10,355 nt of DNA from DATNNN01 sp035601815. Lineage in GTDB: Bacteria > Pseudomonadota > Alphaproteobacteria > Rhizobiales > Xanthobacteraceae. The position numbers and the translations under genes are program-made. The stretch covers positions 1-10,355 of the forward strand of contig DATNNN010000050.1 in the NCBI GenBank assembly GCA_035601815.1, written 5' to 3'. Below the pieces are notes generated by a model, which saw only the letters and a program-made list of their open reading frames with translations, made no database searches and was not told the origin of the DNA. Positions within the stretch are counted from its first letter, which is position 1. Each line of letters starts with the position of its first letter. This document shows positions 1 through 6,070 of this stretch, in pieces.

Positions 1-1200
1 GGCTCGACCGGCAATCCCAAAGCGGTGATCAACACCCAGCGCATGTTGTGCTCGAACCAGGCGATGATTTTGTCGAGCTTTCCCTATTTCGCCGACGAGC
101 CACCCGTGCTGCTCGACTGGTCGCCCTGGAACCACACGGCCGGGGGCAATCACAACGTGGGCCTCGTGCTCTACAATGGCGGCTCTTTCTACATCGACGA
201 CGGCAAGCCCATGCCCGGTGGCATTGAAGCGACGGTTCGCAACCTGCGCGACGTGGCGCCGAATTGGTATTTCAACGTGCCCAAGGGCTACGACGCGCTG
301 ATCCCGCATTTGCGCGCCGATCGCGCGTTGCGGGAGAAGTTCTTTTCCAATCTCAAGATTCTTTTTGTTGCGGGCGCCGGACTTGCCCAGCACCAGCTGA
401 AGGCCATGCAGGACCTCGCCGTTGAGACGCGCGGTGAGCGCGTGCTGTTTTCCGCCGGCCTCGGCTCGACCGAAACAGGGCCGTTCGCCATGGTGCTCCT
501 GTGGCACGAGGAGCGGCCCGGCAACGTGGGTGTGCCCGGGGAGGGCGTCGAGCTCAAGCTCGTGCCCAATGAAGGCAAACGGGAGCTGCGCATCAAGAGC
601 CCGAGCGTCACGCCGGGTTACTGGCGCGCGCCGGAACTCACGGCGAAGGCCTTCGACGAGGAGGGCTTCTACAAGATGGGCGACGCGTTGCAATTCGCCG
701 ACCCGAACGATGCCGGCAAGGGCTTCTGGTTCGACGGCCGCGTCACGGAAGATTTCAAGCTCGATACCGGAACGTGGGTGAGCGTCGGGCCGCTGCGCGC
801 GAAGTTCATCGATCACTTCGCTCCCTATGTGAAGGACGTGGTGATCGCCGGCCTTGATCGCGGTGCCATCGGGGTGCTCGTGTTTCCGGATCTCGAACAT
901 TGCCGCACGCTCGCAGCGCTCCCGGCGCAGGCGTCCGTGCAGCAGGTCGTGCACGACCCAAAAGTACGCAGAAGGATGCAGGCGCTGCTGCGCTCGCTGG
1001 CGCAGGCCGCCACCGGCAGTTCCAATTGGGTGGCGCGCGCGATGCTGCTGACCGAACCGCCGTCGATGGACACCGGCGAAATGACCGACAAGGGATCGAT
1101 CAACCAGCGGGCGGCGCTGAAGAACCGAGCAGCACTGGTCGAGGCGCTCTATGCCAACCCGCTGCCGCCCGACGTGATTGCGATCGACGGAAAAAACTGA
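1..1200 (+). CDS. Acyl-CoA synthetase of feruloyl-CoA synthase type, 5'-truncated by window edge
   Basis: ATP-dependent adenylate-forming ligase that should activate an aromatic acid (hydroxycinnamate-like) to its CoA thioester in the cytoplasm. The reading frame is open from base 1, and the first visible residues, GSTGNPK, are the core of the ATP-binding P-loop, so the N-terminal third is missing; 399 residues remain. Counted from base 1, GSTETG is at residues 155-160, the YKMGD motif follows, the hinge FDGRVTEDFK starts at 244, and the C-terminal catalytic lysine is probably K364 in TDKGSINQRA. The stretches EDFKLDTGTWVSVGPLR and TDKGSINQRA are typical of feruloyl-CoA synthases rather than of fatty acyl or acetyl-CoA ligases (family recall, not a search). 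The SDR gene follows after 37 bases on the same strand, consistent with one operon. The exact substrate cannot be read from the sequence. Confidence 0.9.
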   Translation, partial: GSTGNPKAVINTQRMLCSNQAMILSSFPYFADEPPVLLDWSPWNHTAGGNHNVGLVLYNGGSFYIDDGKPMPGGIEATVRNLRDVAPNWYFNVPKGYDALIPHLRADRALREKFFSNLKILFVAGAGLAQHQLKAMQDLAVETRGERVLFSAGLGSTETGPFAMVLLWHEERPGNVGVPGEGVELKLVPNEGKRELRIKSPSVTPGYWRAPELTAKAFDEEGFYKMGDALQFADPNDAGKGFWFDGRVTEDFKLDTGTWVSVGPLRAKFIDHFAPYVKDVVIAGLDRGAIGVLVFPDLEHCRTLAALPAQASVQQVVHDPKVRRRMQALLRSLAQAATGSSNWVARAMLLTEPPSMDTGEMTDKGSINQRAALKNRAALVEALYANPLPPDVIAIDGKN

Positions 1201-1205
1201 GCAAG

Positions 1206-1241
1206 ATGATCTTCCATCCTGAGAAAGCGCTGATCCCATGA
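1206..1241 (+). other. Possible 11-codon leader ORF overlapping the SDR start
   Basis: The gap between the ligase and the SDR contains an ATG-initiated 11-codon frame, MIFHPEKALIP, whose TGA overlaps the SDR start codon as ATGA (1238-1241). The SDR itself has no convincing Shine-Dalgarno sequence, so translational coupling through this mini-ORF is conceivable. It could equally be chance, or the relic of a longer gene start. There is no codon-level proof that it is translated. Confidence 0.15.
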
Positions 1242-1999
1242 TTGCCAAAGGTCACGCCGCGCTCGTCAGCGGCGGCGGTTCCGGCCTCGGTGCCGCGACC
1301 GCGACACAGCTGGCGAGCGCGGGCGCCAAGGTCGCCGTGCTCGACGTCAATCTCGATGCCGCCCAGTCCGTCGCCAAGCGCATCGGCGGCATTGCCATCC
1401 GTTGCGACGTCACCAGCGCCGACGGCGCCGCCGCGGCGATCAAGGAGGCGCGGGACAAACACGGCGCCGCGCGCATCCTGGTCAATTGCGCCGGCATCGG
1501 CGTTGCCAAGCGCATCCTTGGGCGCGATGGTCCCATGCCGCTTGCAGATTTCGAGCGGGTGATAGCGGTCAACCTCAACGGCACGTTCAACATGCTGCGC
1601 CTCGCCGCCGCCGACATGGCCACGCTCGAGCCCATGGAAGATGGCGAGCGTGGCGTCATCATCTCCACCGCCTCGGTCGCGGCCTACGAAGGACAGATCG
1701 GTCAGGCGGCTTACTCCGCCTCCAAGGGCGGCGTGGTGGCGCTGACGCTGCCGGCGGCGCGCGAGTTCGCTCAGTTCGGCATCCGGGTGAACGCGATCGC
1801 CCCCGGCATCTTCCTGACGCCGATGCTGCAAGGCCTGCCGGAGGAAGCGCAGAAGAGCCTCGCCGCCTCTCTGCCGTTCCCCAAGGCGCTGGGCAAACCG
1901 GAGCAATACGCCGCGCTCGTGCAGCACATCGTCGAGAACCGTTACCTCAACGGCGAGGTCATTCGGCTCGATGCCGCGCTCCGCATGGCGCCGCGCTGA
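1238..1999 (+). CDS. Short-chain dehydrogenase, 3-hydroxyacyl-CoA dehydrogenase type 2-like
   Basis: NAD(P)-dependent classical SDR of 253 residues, the normal length for the family. The dinucleotide-binding motif is SGGGSGLG (residues 11-18, with Ser replacing the usual Thr), followed by NCAG (83-86), the catalytic serine S146 in STASVAAY, and YSASK with Y159 and K163. The acidic D36 at the end of the second beta strand favours NAD over NADP. The segment GQIGQAAYSASKGG and the overall style resemble HSD10/3-hydroxyacyl-CoA dehydrogenases. Next to a feruloyl-CoA-synthase-like ligase and a thioesterase, it probably oxidises a 3-hydroxyacyl-CoA to the 3-keto form in side-chain shortening. The start at 1238 is the first Met before the Rossmann fold; its ribosome-binding site is weak. 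The thioesterase follows 17 bases after the stop. The family call is firm; the substrate is inferred. Confidence 0.88.
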   Translation: MIAKGHAALVSGGGSGLGAATATQLASAGAKVAVLDVNLDAAQSVAKRIGGIAIRCDVTSADGAAAAIKEARDKHGAARILVNCAGIGVAKRILGRDGPMPLADFERVIAVNLNGTFNMLRLAAADMATLEPMEDGERGVIISTASVAAYEGQIGQAAYSASKGGVVALTLPAAREFAQFGIRVNAIAPGIFLTPMLQGLPEEAQKSLAASLPFPKALGKPEQYAALVQHIVENRYLNGEVIRLDAALRMAPR

Positions 2000-2016
2000 C
2001 GCTTGGCGGGAAGCGC

Positions 2017-2445
2017 ATGCTCACGAACCGGCGGCCGGTCCGCATCGAATGGGGCGACTGCGATCCCGCCGGGATCGTGTTCTACCCGCGCTACTTCATG
2101 ATGTTCGACGCGTGCACGACGCATCTATTGGAGCGCGGTACCGGCCTAAAAAAGTTTCAACTCCTTCAGGCCCACAAGTTTGCGGGCTTCCCGATGGTCG
2201 ATATCCGTGCGCGCTTCATTGTCCCGCTGCGCTTCGGCGACGATGTGACAATCGAATCGTCGATCACCAAGGTGGGCAAGTCGAGCTTTGACGTGCGTCA
2301 CGCCATTCTCAAAGGCGATACGCTCGCAGTCGAAGGCCAGGAGGTCCGCGCCTGGGTAGGACGCGACCCGGCTGACCCGGCGAAGATCAAGGCGCAACCC
2401 ATTCCGCCAGCGGTCGCCGAGGCCTTGCGCAGCGCTAACGCCTAA
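2017..2445 (+). CDS. 4-hydroxybenzoyl-CoA thioesterase family protein (hotdog fold)
   Basis: 142-residue single-domain hotdog thioesterase, the usual size for the 4HBT family. Near the N-terminus is the family signature WGDCDPAGIVFYPRYF, whose DPAG aspartate is the catalytic acid in the Pseudomonas 4-hydroxybenzoyl-CoA thioesterase. It should hydrolyse an aromatic or short acyl-CoA to the free acid and CoA in the cytoplasm. As third gene after an aromatic CoA ligase and a hydroxyacyl-CoA dehydrogenase, it is a likely terminal or salvage step of that pathway. The frame is open much further upstream, to 1402, but that part lies inside the SDR gene. The ATG at 2017, preceded by GGCGGGAAG, starts exactly before the conserved domain and is the reasonable start. 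The last four bases (CTAA) are shared with the stop of the convergent MarR gene. Confidence 0.9.
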   Translation: MLTNRRPVRIEWGDCDPAGIVFYPRYFMMFDACTTHLLERGTGLKKFQLLQAHKFAGFPMVDIRARFIVPLRFGDDVTIESSITKVGKSSFDVRHAILKGDTLAVEGQEVRAWVGRDPADPAKIKAQPIPPAVAEALRSANA

Positions 2446-2996
2446 ACGTCCTTGTCTTGCTCCAGCTGCGACGGCCCGAAGGCTTCGCGCGCCGCCACGA
2501 GCAGGGCGAGGAGCTGCGCGCGTCCGTCCTCTCCAATGCGCGCGATCATGCGGCTTTCGTGCAGCTCATGCAGCTCGCGCAGCCGCTGCATTAACGCGAT
2601 ACCCTTGCTCGTGAGGTACAACGCATAGGAGCGCCGGTCGCCGGTTGCCGCTTCCCGCCGCACAAACCCGCGCTCTTCCAGCCCGTCAAGCAATGCAACG
2701 AGATTGGTGCGCTTGATCCCGAGCGCCACGCTCACCTCCGCTTGCTTCAGCCCGGGATTGTTTTCGATGATCAAGAGCACGCCGTATTGCGCCGGCCTGA
2801 TCGCAACATCGGCGAATGTACGCAGAAAGTCCTGCGACATGGCGAGCCAGGCGCGCCGCATCAGAAATCCGACCTGACCGGACAGAGGCCCGAGGTCAAC
2901 GTTTCGATTCGCGACGGGCTCGGCGTCGGCGCCGTTGGTCGGAAATTCCCCGTCGCGCTCGCGAAATGCGCGTCGTGCACGAATGTTGATGGTCAT
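2442..2996 (-). CDS. MarR-family transcriptional regulator
   Basis: 184-residue winged helix-turn-helix protein. The DNA-binding core spans about residues 67-132: RPAQYGVLLIIENN, the recognition-helix region LKQAEVSVALGIKRTNLVALLDGLEERG, and the wing ATGDRRSYALYLTSKG with the conserved DRR at 120-122. Helices on either side would form the dimer interface. The N-terminal 35 or so residues are polar, not part of the family core and lack a strong ribosome-binding site, so a shorter true start is possible. MarR proteins beside aromatic-acid CoA ligases (for example CouR-type regulators) often repress the pathway and are released by the CoA-thioester product. That role is inferred here from position between the ligase operon and the FAH gene. 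It converges on the thioesterase with a four-base overlap and diverges from the FAH gene. Confidence 0.92.
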   Translation of the reverse strand: MTINIRARRAFRERDGEFPTNGADAEPVANRNVDLGPLSGQVGFLMRRAWLAMSQDFLRTFADVAIRPAQYGVLLIIENNPGLKQAEVSVALGIKRTNLVALLDGLEERGFVRREAATGDRRSYALYLTSKGIALMQRLRELHELHESRMIARIGEDGRAQLLALLVAAREAFGPSQLEQDKDV

Positions 2997-3066
2997 GTCG
3001 CACCGCGTCGATGTCTTGCGTTCGTCCAGGTTTGAAAATCATTACAGCAAAGAAATCGAGCTCGGC

Positions 3067-3082
3067 CAATGGCGAAGAATTG
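3067..3082. promoter_or_regulatory. Candidate regulator site, CAAT-N8-ATTG
   Basis: A short inverted repeat, CAAT (3067-3070) and ATTG (3079-3082), lies in the 129-base gap between the divergent MarR and FAH genes, and its right arm overlaps the putative -35 box of the FAH gene. That placement would suit a MarR-family repressor. The arms are only four bases and do not extend, so chance is quite possible. Confidence 0.2.
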
Positions 3083-3108
3083 AGGAGGCCGCGACGTCCC
3101 GCTATAGT
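3080..3108 (+). promoter_or_regulatory. Sigma70-like promoter of the FAH gene
   Basis: A -35 box TTGAGG (3080-3085) and a -10 box TATAGT (3103-3108) are separated by 17 bases, the ideal spacing. Transcription would begin near 3115, giving a leader of about 11 bases that holds a run of six G (3117-3122) as the only Shine-Dalgarno candidate before the ATG at 3126. No equally good promoter is visible for the MarR gene on the other strand. Confidence 0.5.
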
Positions 3109-3125
3109 CGGCCATCGGGGGGCGC

Positions 3126-3998
3126 ATGAAGTTCGTCGGTTTCGCAGGAGGTTCGGGCGCGCGCCTTGGTTTGGTCGAGGGCGACCGCGTCGTGGACTTG
3201 CAGGCCGTCGATCCGCGAATTCCCAGCGATCTAGGTGACTTGCTCGCGCGCGAGAACGGCGATCTGAAGGAGATCGGCGAGCGGGCGCGCAACGCGCCGG
3301 CCGCGGCGCGCCTTCCGCTTGCCGACATTCGCTTCGCGCTTCCCGTCGCCCGACCCGGCAAGATCATCTGCCTCGGGCTCAACTACCTCGAGCACGTCAA
3401 GGAAGGGACCAACAAGGTTCCCGATTTCCCGACGATCTTCATGCGCTGCCGTACTTCGCTGGCGCCGCATCTGAGCGCCTTGCTGCGGCCGCTGGTCTCC
3501 GAACAATTCGATTACGAGGCCGAGCTTGTGGCCGTCATTGGCCGCCGCGGCAAGCACATCAAGATGGCGGACGCGCTGTCGTACGTGGCGGGATATAGCT
3601 GCTTCAACGAAGGTTCGGTGCGCAATTTCCAGCGCCGCACCACGCAATGGGACATGGGCAAGAACTTCGATCGCACCGGCGGCTTCGGCCCGTGGATGGT
3701 CACTGCCGACGAGCTGCCGGCAGGCGGCAAGGGTCTCCGTATCCAGTCGCGCATCAACGGCCAGGTGCTGCAGGACGACAATACGAAGAATATGATGTTC
3801 CCGGTCGCCGAGACGATCGCCGACGTGAGTCAAGCGATGACGCTGGAGCCCGGCGACATCCTGGTCACCGGCACGCCGTCGGGTGTCGGCTATCCGCGCA
3901 CGCCGCCGTTGTGGATGAAGGAAGGCGACACGGTGGAGGTGGAGATCGAGGGCGTGGGAATTCTCCGCAACTCGATCAAAAACGAACGGCCGCGTTAG
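3126..3998 (+). CDS. Fumarylacetoacetate hydrolase (FAH) family protein
   Basis: 290-residue cytoplasmic FAH-fold enzyme. Members cleave carbon-carbon bonds of acylpyruvates (fumarylpyruvate, fumarylacetoacetate), or decarboxylate or isomerise related 2-oxo acids, using a divalent metal. A short N-terminal domain (1-70) leads into the core at GKIICLGLNYLEHVKE (78-93). The metal-binding acidic pair is E131 and E133 in FDYEAELVAVIGRRGKHI, and the third ligand position is probably E162 in FNEGSVRNFQ. Further family blocks are GKNFDRTGGFGPWMVTADE (178-196) and LVTGTPSGVGYPRTPP (246-261). The start at 3126 is set by the N-terminal domain and by an upstream promoter. It is divergent from MarR and converges on the DapA-like gene with a four-base overlap. 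The context fits the lower part of an aromatic ring-cleavage pathway, but the substrate cannot be fixed. Confidence 0.9.
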   Translation: MKFVGFAGGSGARLGLVEGDRVVDLQAVDPRIPSDLGDLLARENGDLKEIGERARNAPAAARLPLADIRFALPVARPGKIICLGLNYLEHVKEGTNKVPDFPTIFMRCRTSLAPHLSALLRPLVSEQFDYEAELVAVIGRRGKHIKMADALSYVAGYSCFNEGSVRNFQRRTTQWDMGKNFDRTGGFGPWMVTADELPAGGKGLRIQSRINGQVLQDDNTKNMMFPVAETIADVSQAMTLEPGDILVTGTPSGVGYPRTPPLWMKEGDTVEVEIEGVGILRNSIKNERPR

Positions 3999-4906
3999 GC
4001 CGAGGCGAGGACCGCTGCGCCCTGCAGCTTCGCGAGCGCGGCAAGAAGCTCGTCGCGGCTTCCGGCCGCGAGCGGATCGAGCGGCGGCCGCACGCGCAGC
4101 CAATCGTTCGCATTGTCGCGCGCGGCGAGAATGGCTTTCACCGCCGGGATGAGCGGGTAGCTTTGCACCAGCCGCCGCACGGCCGCGACGCGCTCGTGCA
4201 GCATCGCGGCATTGCTGTCCTGCCAACGGTCGAAAAGCCCACGAATTTCAATCACATGCGTGTTGGCGGTGGCCGAGATGCAGCCGGCCGCTCCCTTGCG
4301 CAGGGCCGCCAGCAACAGCGCCTCGCTGGAAGGGAAGACAGCGAAACCCGGATAGGATTCGAGCAGCTTGTCCATGTAGGCGACGTCGCCGGAGGAGTCT
4401 TTCAGGCCCGCGACGATCCCGGGAAACGCGTCGCGCAGCCGGCCGACGAGCGCGACGGACCAGACGATCCCGGTCATCTGCGGGAAGTTGTAGAGGTAGA
4501 GCTTCAGCCGGTCGCTGCCGATACGCTCGATCAGCGCGGAAACAAACGCGAATAGTCCGTCGTCCGAGACGCCCTTGTAATAGAACGGCGGCAGCAGCAG
4601 CACGCCGCGAACGCCAAGGTCGAGCGCATGCCCCGTGAGGCGCACGGCGTCGCCGAGCGAGGTCGCGCCTGTGCCGGGCAAGAGCTTGTCCGCAGCGATG
4701 CCCGCCGCGACCAAGCGCTCGAGCACGGTCTCGCGTTCCGCGATTTCCAATGAGTTCGCCTCGCTCGTGGTACCGAGCACGGCAAGACCATGGGCGCCGT
4801 CGGCCAGCAGTCGCCGGCAGTGCGCGATGTAGCGATCGAAATCGATGGAGAGGTCGGCGCGGAATGGCGTCGCCGCTGGCGGCCAAATTCCCTGCGCGAC
4901 ATTCAT
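3995..4906 (-). CDS. DapA-family (dihydrodipicolinate synthase-like) class I aldolase/lyase
   Basis: 303-residue TIM-barrel protein of the DapA/N-acetylneuraminate lyase family, which forms a Schiff base with pyruvate or another 2-oxo acid. Visible residues are the GTTSEANSL loop (45-53; GTTGES in E. coli DapA), Y139 in YLYN and the Schiff-base lysine K169 in AGLKDSSGD. In true lysine-biosynthesis DapA the segment after YN is VPSRTG, with an arginine that binds aspartate semialdehyde. Here it is FPQMTG, so that arginine is a Met (144), which argues for a catabolic aldolase or dehydratase. The frame is open upstream to 5089, but that overlaps the amidohydrolase gene. The ATG at 4906 comes one base after that gene's TGA, with AAGG nine bases before it. 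It is the last gene of the minus-strand operon. Confidence 0.9.
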   Translation of the reverse strand: MNVAQGIWPPAATPFRADLSIDFDRYIAHCRRLLADGAHGLAVLGTTSEANSLEIAERETVLERLVAAGIAADKLLPGTGATSLGDAVRLTGHALDLGVRGVLLLPPFYYKGVSDDGLFAFVSALIERIGSDRLKLYLYNFPQMTGIVWSVALVGRLRDAFPGIVAGLKDSSGDVAYMDKLLESYPGFAVFPSSEALLLAALRKGAAGCISATANTHVIEIRGLFDRWQDSNAAMLHERVAAVRRLVQSYPLIPAVKAILAARDNANDWLRVRPPLDPLAAGSRDELLAALAKLQGAAVLASA

Positions 4907-4907
4907 G

Positions 4908-5771
4908 TCAATCGACCTTGCGCGGACCGAACAGCCGCTCGGCATTGCCCGAAGCGATGCGCCGCGCCTGGTCTCGCGGCAGCTGGGCGAGCCAGCCGCG
5001 ATACTCGCGCATGATGTTGTCGTAGCCGAACCAGCGCTCGTTGATCCACGTGTCGGACCCGAGCAGGAAGCGGTCGCTGTATTTGGCAAATAGCTCCCGC
5101 CACTCGGCGCTCAGCCTGCCGCCGCCTTCGGTGATGCCGCCGCGGTAGGAGAGCTCGCCCCATAGCGACGGATAACGCTCGAGTAGCTCCTTGACGCGCG
5201 CCGGCGCGGTCGAGAAGCCGGTATGCGCCCAGATGATCTTGGCGCGGCGGTCGTGGGCGAACAGCAACTCGAGCGCCGCGTCGTCGCAGTGCGCATGCAG
5301 GTAGAGGCCGCGCTCGGTGGCGAACCGCACGATCTTGCCGGCGACCTCGTTCGCTGCGTTCTGGCCGTACACATGGAACTCGCCGACGCCCCGGTAATAG
5401 CCGCGCTTGTATTCGCTCTCCACCAGCTCATAGATCGCCGGATCGTTGTGCCATGTGCCGATATCGGCGCGCGTACGGTACGGCCGGATGAACGGCACCA
5501 CCCAGATGCCGGCGGGCTTCGCCTCGACCAGCGCATGGGTGCCGGTGTTGGGCCGGCTGGTGGACAGGATGCCGGTGATCTTGTTGCGGCGGAAGATCGC
5601 GAGCACCTGCTCAAGCGAATAGAACGGTTGCGGTTCCCAGTTGTAGTGAAGATGCGCGTCGAAGATTTCGATCTCTTCCTGCGCCGGCGCGATCGCGGCC
5701 AAGGACAGCGCGCCGGCCGCAATCAAGATCCGTGCTATGCGACGAGGCTTGAGGATCGCGTTCGCGCCCAT
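4908..5771 (-). CDS. Exported amidohydrolase (Amidohydrolase_2-type TIM barrel)
   Basis: 287-residue metal-dependent hydrolase or decarboxylase-like protein with an N-terminal signal peptide: basic PRRIAR, hydrophobic LIAAGALSLAAIA, and a probable cleavage site APA/QEE after residue 30. The mature enzyme would be periplasmic. Metal-site candidates are H40 and H42 in FDAHLHYN, H159/H161 in HAHCDD, H183 in IWAHTGFS and D240 in LLGSDTW; the C-terminal GNAERLFG is typical of this branch. Its product is unknown; family members hydrolyse lactones or amides or decarboxylate aromatic acids. The start codon at 5771 follows the TusA stop by one base, with AAGGG on the minus strand (bases 5777-5781) as ribosome-binding site. 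The DapA-like gene follows equally closely, so all three are very likely cotranscribed. Confidence 0.88.
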   Translation of the reverse strand: MGANAILKPRRIARILIAAGALSLAAIAPAQEEIEIFDAHLHYNWEPQPFYSLEQVLAIFRRNKITGILSTSRPNTGTHALVEAKPAGIWVVPFIRPYRTRADIGTWHNDPAIYELVESEYKRGYYRGVGEFHVYGQNAANEVAGKIVRFATERGLYLHAHCDDAALELLFAHDRRAKIIWAHTGFSTAPARVKELLERYPSLWGELSYRGGITEGGGRLSAEWRELFAKYSDRFLLGSDTWINERWFGYDNIMREYRGWLAQLPRDQARRIASGNAERLFGPRKVD

Positions 5772-5772
5772 G

Positions 5773-5997
5773 TCAGCCCTTGCGGATGTGGAACACGAGG
5801 CGTTCGGCGTGCTTCATGCTCTCAACCAGAATATCACCGGTCTCGCGCAACAGGTTTGGAATGTCGACGGCGGCGAGCGGATCGGTGCACTCCACCACGA
5901 GCAGGTCGCCCGTCTCAAGGCGGGTCAGCGCCTTGCGGGTCTTCAGCGCCGGCAGCGGACAGCGCAGGCCGGCGAGATCGAGAGTGGTCTCGGCCAT
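5773..5997 (-). CDS. TusA/SirA-family sulfur carrier protein
   Basis: 74-residue cytoplasmic protein with the TusA fold. The N-terminal LDLAGLRCPLPALKTRKAL contains the CPxP motif with the sulfur-carrying cysteine C13. The second half, GDLLVVECTDPLAAVDIPNLLRETG, also matches the family. Such proteins pass persulfide sulfur to tRNA thiolation, to sulfur oxidation, or to molybdenum-cofactor enzymes. The open frame extends upstream to 6135, but those 46 codons overlap the divergent MoeA-like gene and do not look like TusA. The ATG at 5997 gives the usual family length. It is the first gene of the minus-strand operon and is divergent from two MoeA-type genes. Which acceptor it serves is unknown; the molybdenum neighbours make cofactor sulfuration the first guess. 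Confidence 0.88.
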   Translation of the reverse strand: MAETTLDLAGLRCPLPALKTRKALTRLETGDLLVVECTDPLAAVDIPNLLRETGDILVESMKHAERLVFHIRKG

Positions 5998-6070
5998 GGC
6001 CCGGATATAGCAGAAACTGGAGGCACTTGGTGTCGCTTGACCCCGCCGCCGGAGCTTCGCAAAACAGGTC
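5998..6070. promoter_or_regulatory. Divergent promoter region between tusA-like and moeA-like genes
   Basis: The 73-base gap holds an extended -10-like element on the minus strand, TGCTATATC, with its hexamer at 6009-6004. This predicts transcription starting at or within a base or two of the TusA ATG (5997), hence a nearly leaderless mRNA. Its -35 region is poor. On the plus strand TTGACC (6037-6042) is a reasonable -35 but has only a weak -10 (around 6060-6065). No clear palindrome is seen. Confidence 0.3.

Noticed and set aside
1100..1927. 275-codon minus-strand frame opposite the SDR
   Set aside because: It is the mirror of GC-rich SDR codons; composition is Gly/Arg/Ala-rich with no family features.
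1402..2016. Upstream extension of the thioesterase frame
   Set aside because: It lies wholly inside the SDR gene in another frame and translates to an Arg/His-rich shadow; the hotdog domain begins right after the ATG at 2017.
2442..2445. Transcription terminator between the thioesterase and MarR genes
   Set aside because: No hairpin with a T run is visible; the genes overlap and there is no intergenic space.
3046..3066. MarR operator with TTTG/CAAA arms close to 3030-3052
   Set aside because: Only four outer bases pair around a centre that shows no symmetry; too weak to report as a site.
3231..4226. 331-codon minus-strand frame across the FAH and DapA-like genes
   Set aside because: It covers two convergent real genes, has arginine-rich low-complexity composition and no recognisable motif.
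4907..5089. Upstream extension of the DapA-like frame
   Set aside because: It overlaps the amidohydrolase gene in another frame, and the barrel begins normally at the ATG at 4906 with its own ribosome-binding site.
4908..5771. Amidohydrolase as a CouO-type enzyme completing hydroxycinnamate side-chain cleavage
   Set aside because: CouO-like enzymes act on CoA esters in the cytoplasm; this protein has a clear signal peptide and sits in a different, opposite operon.
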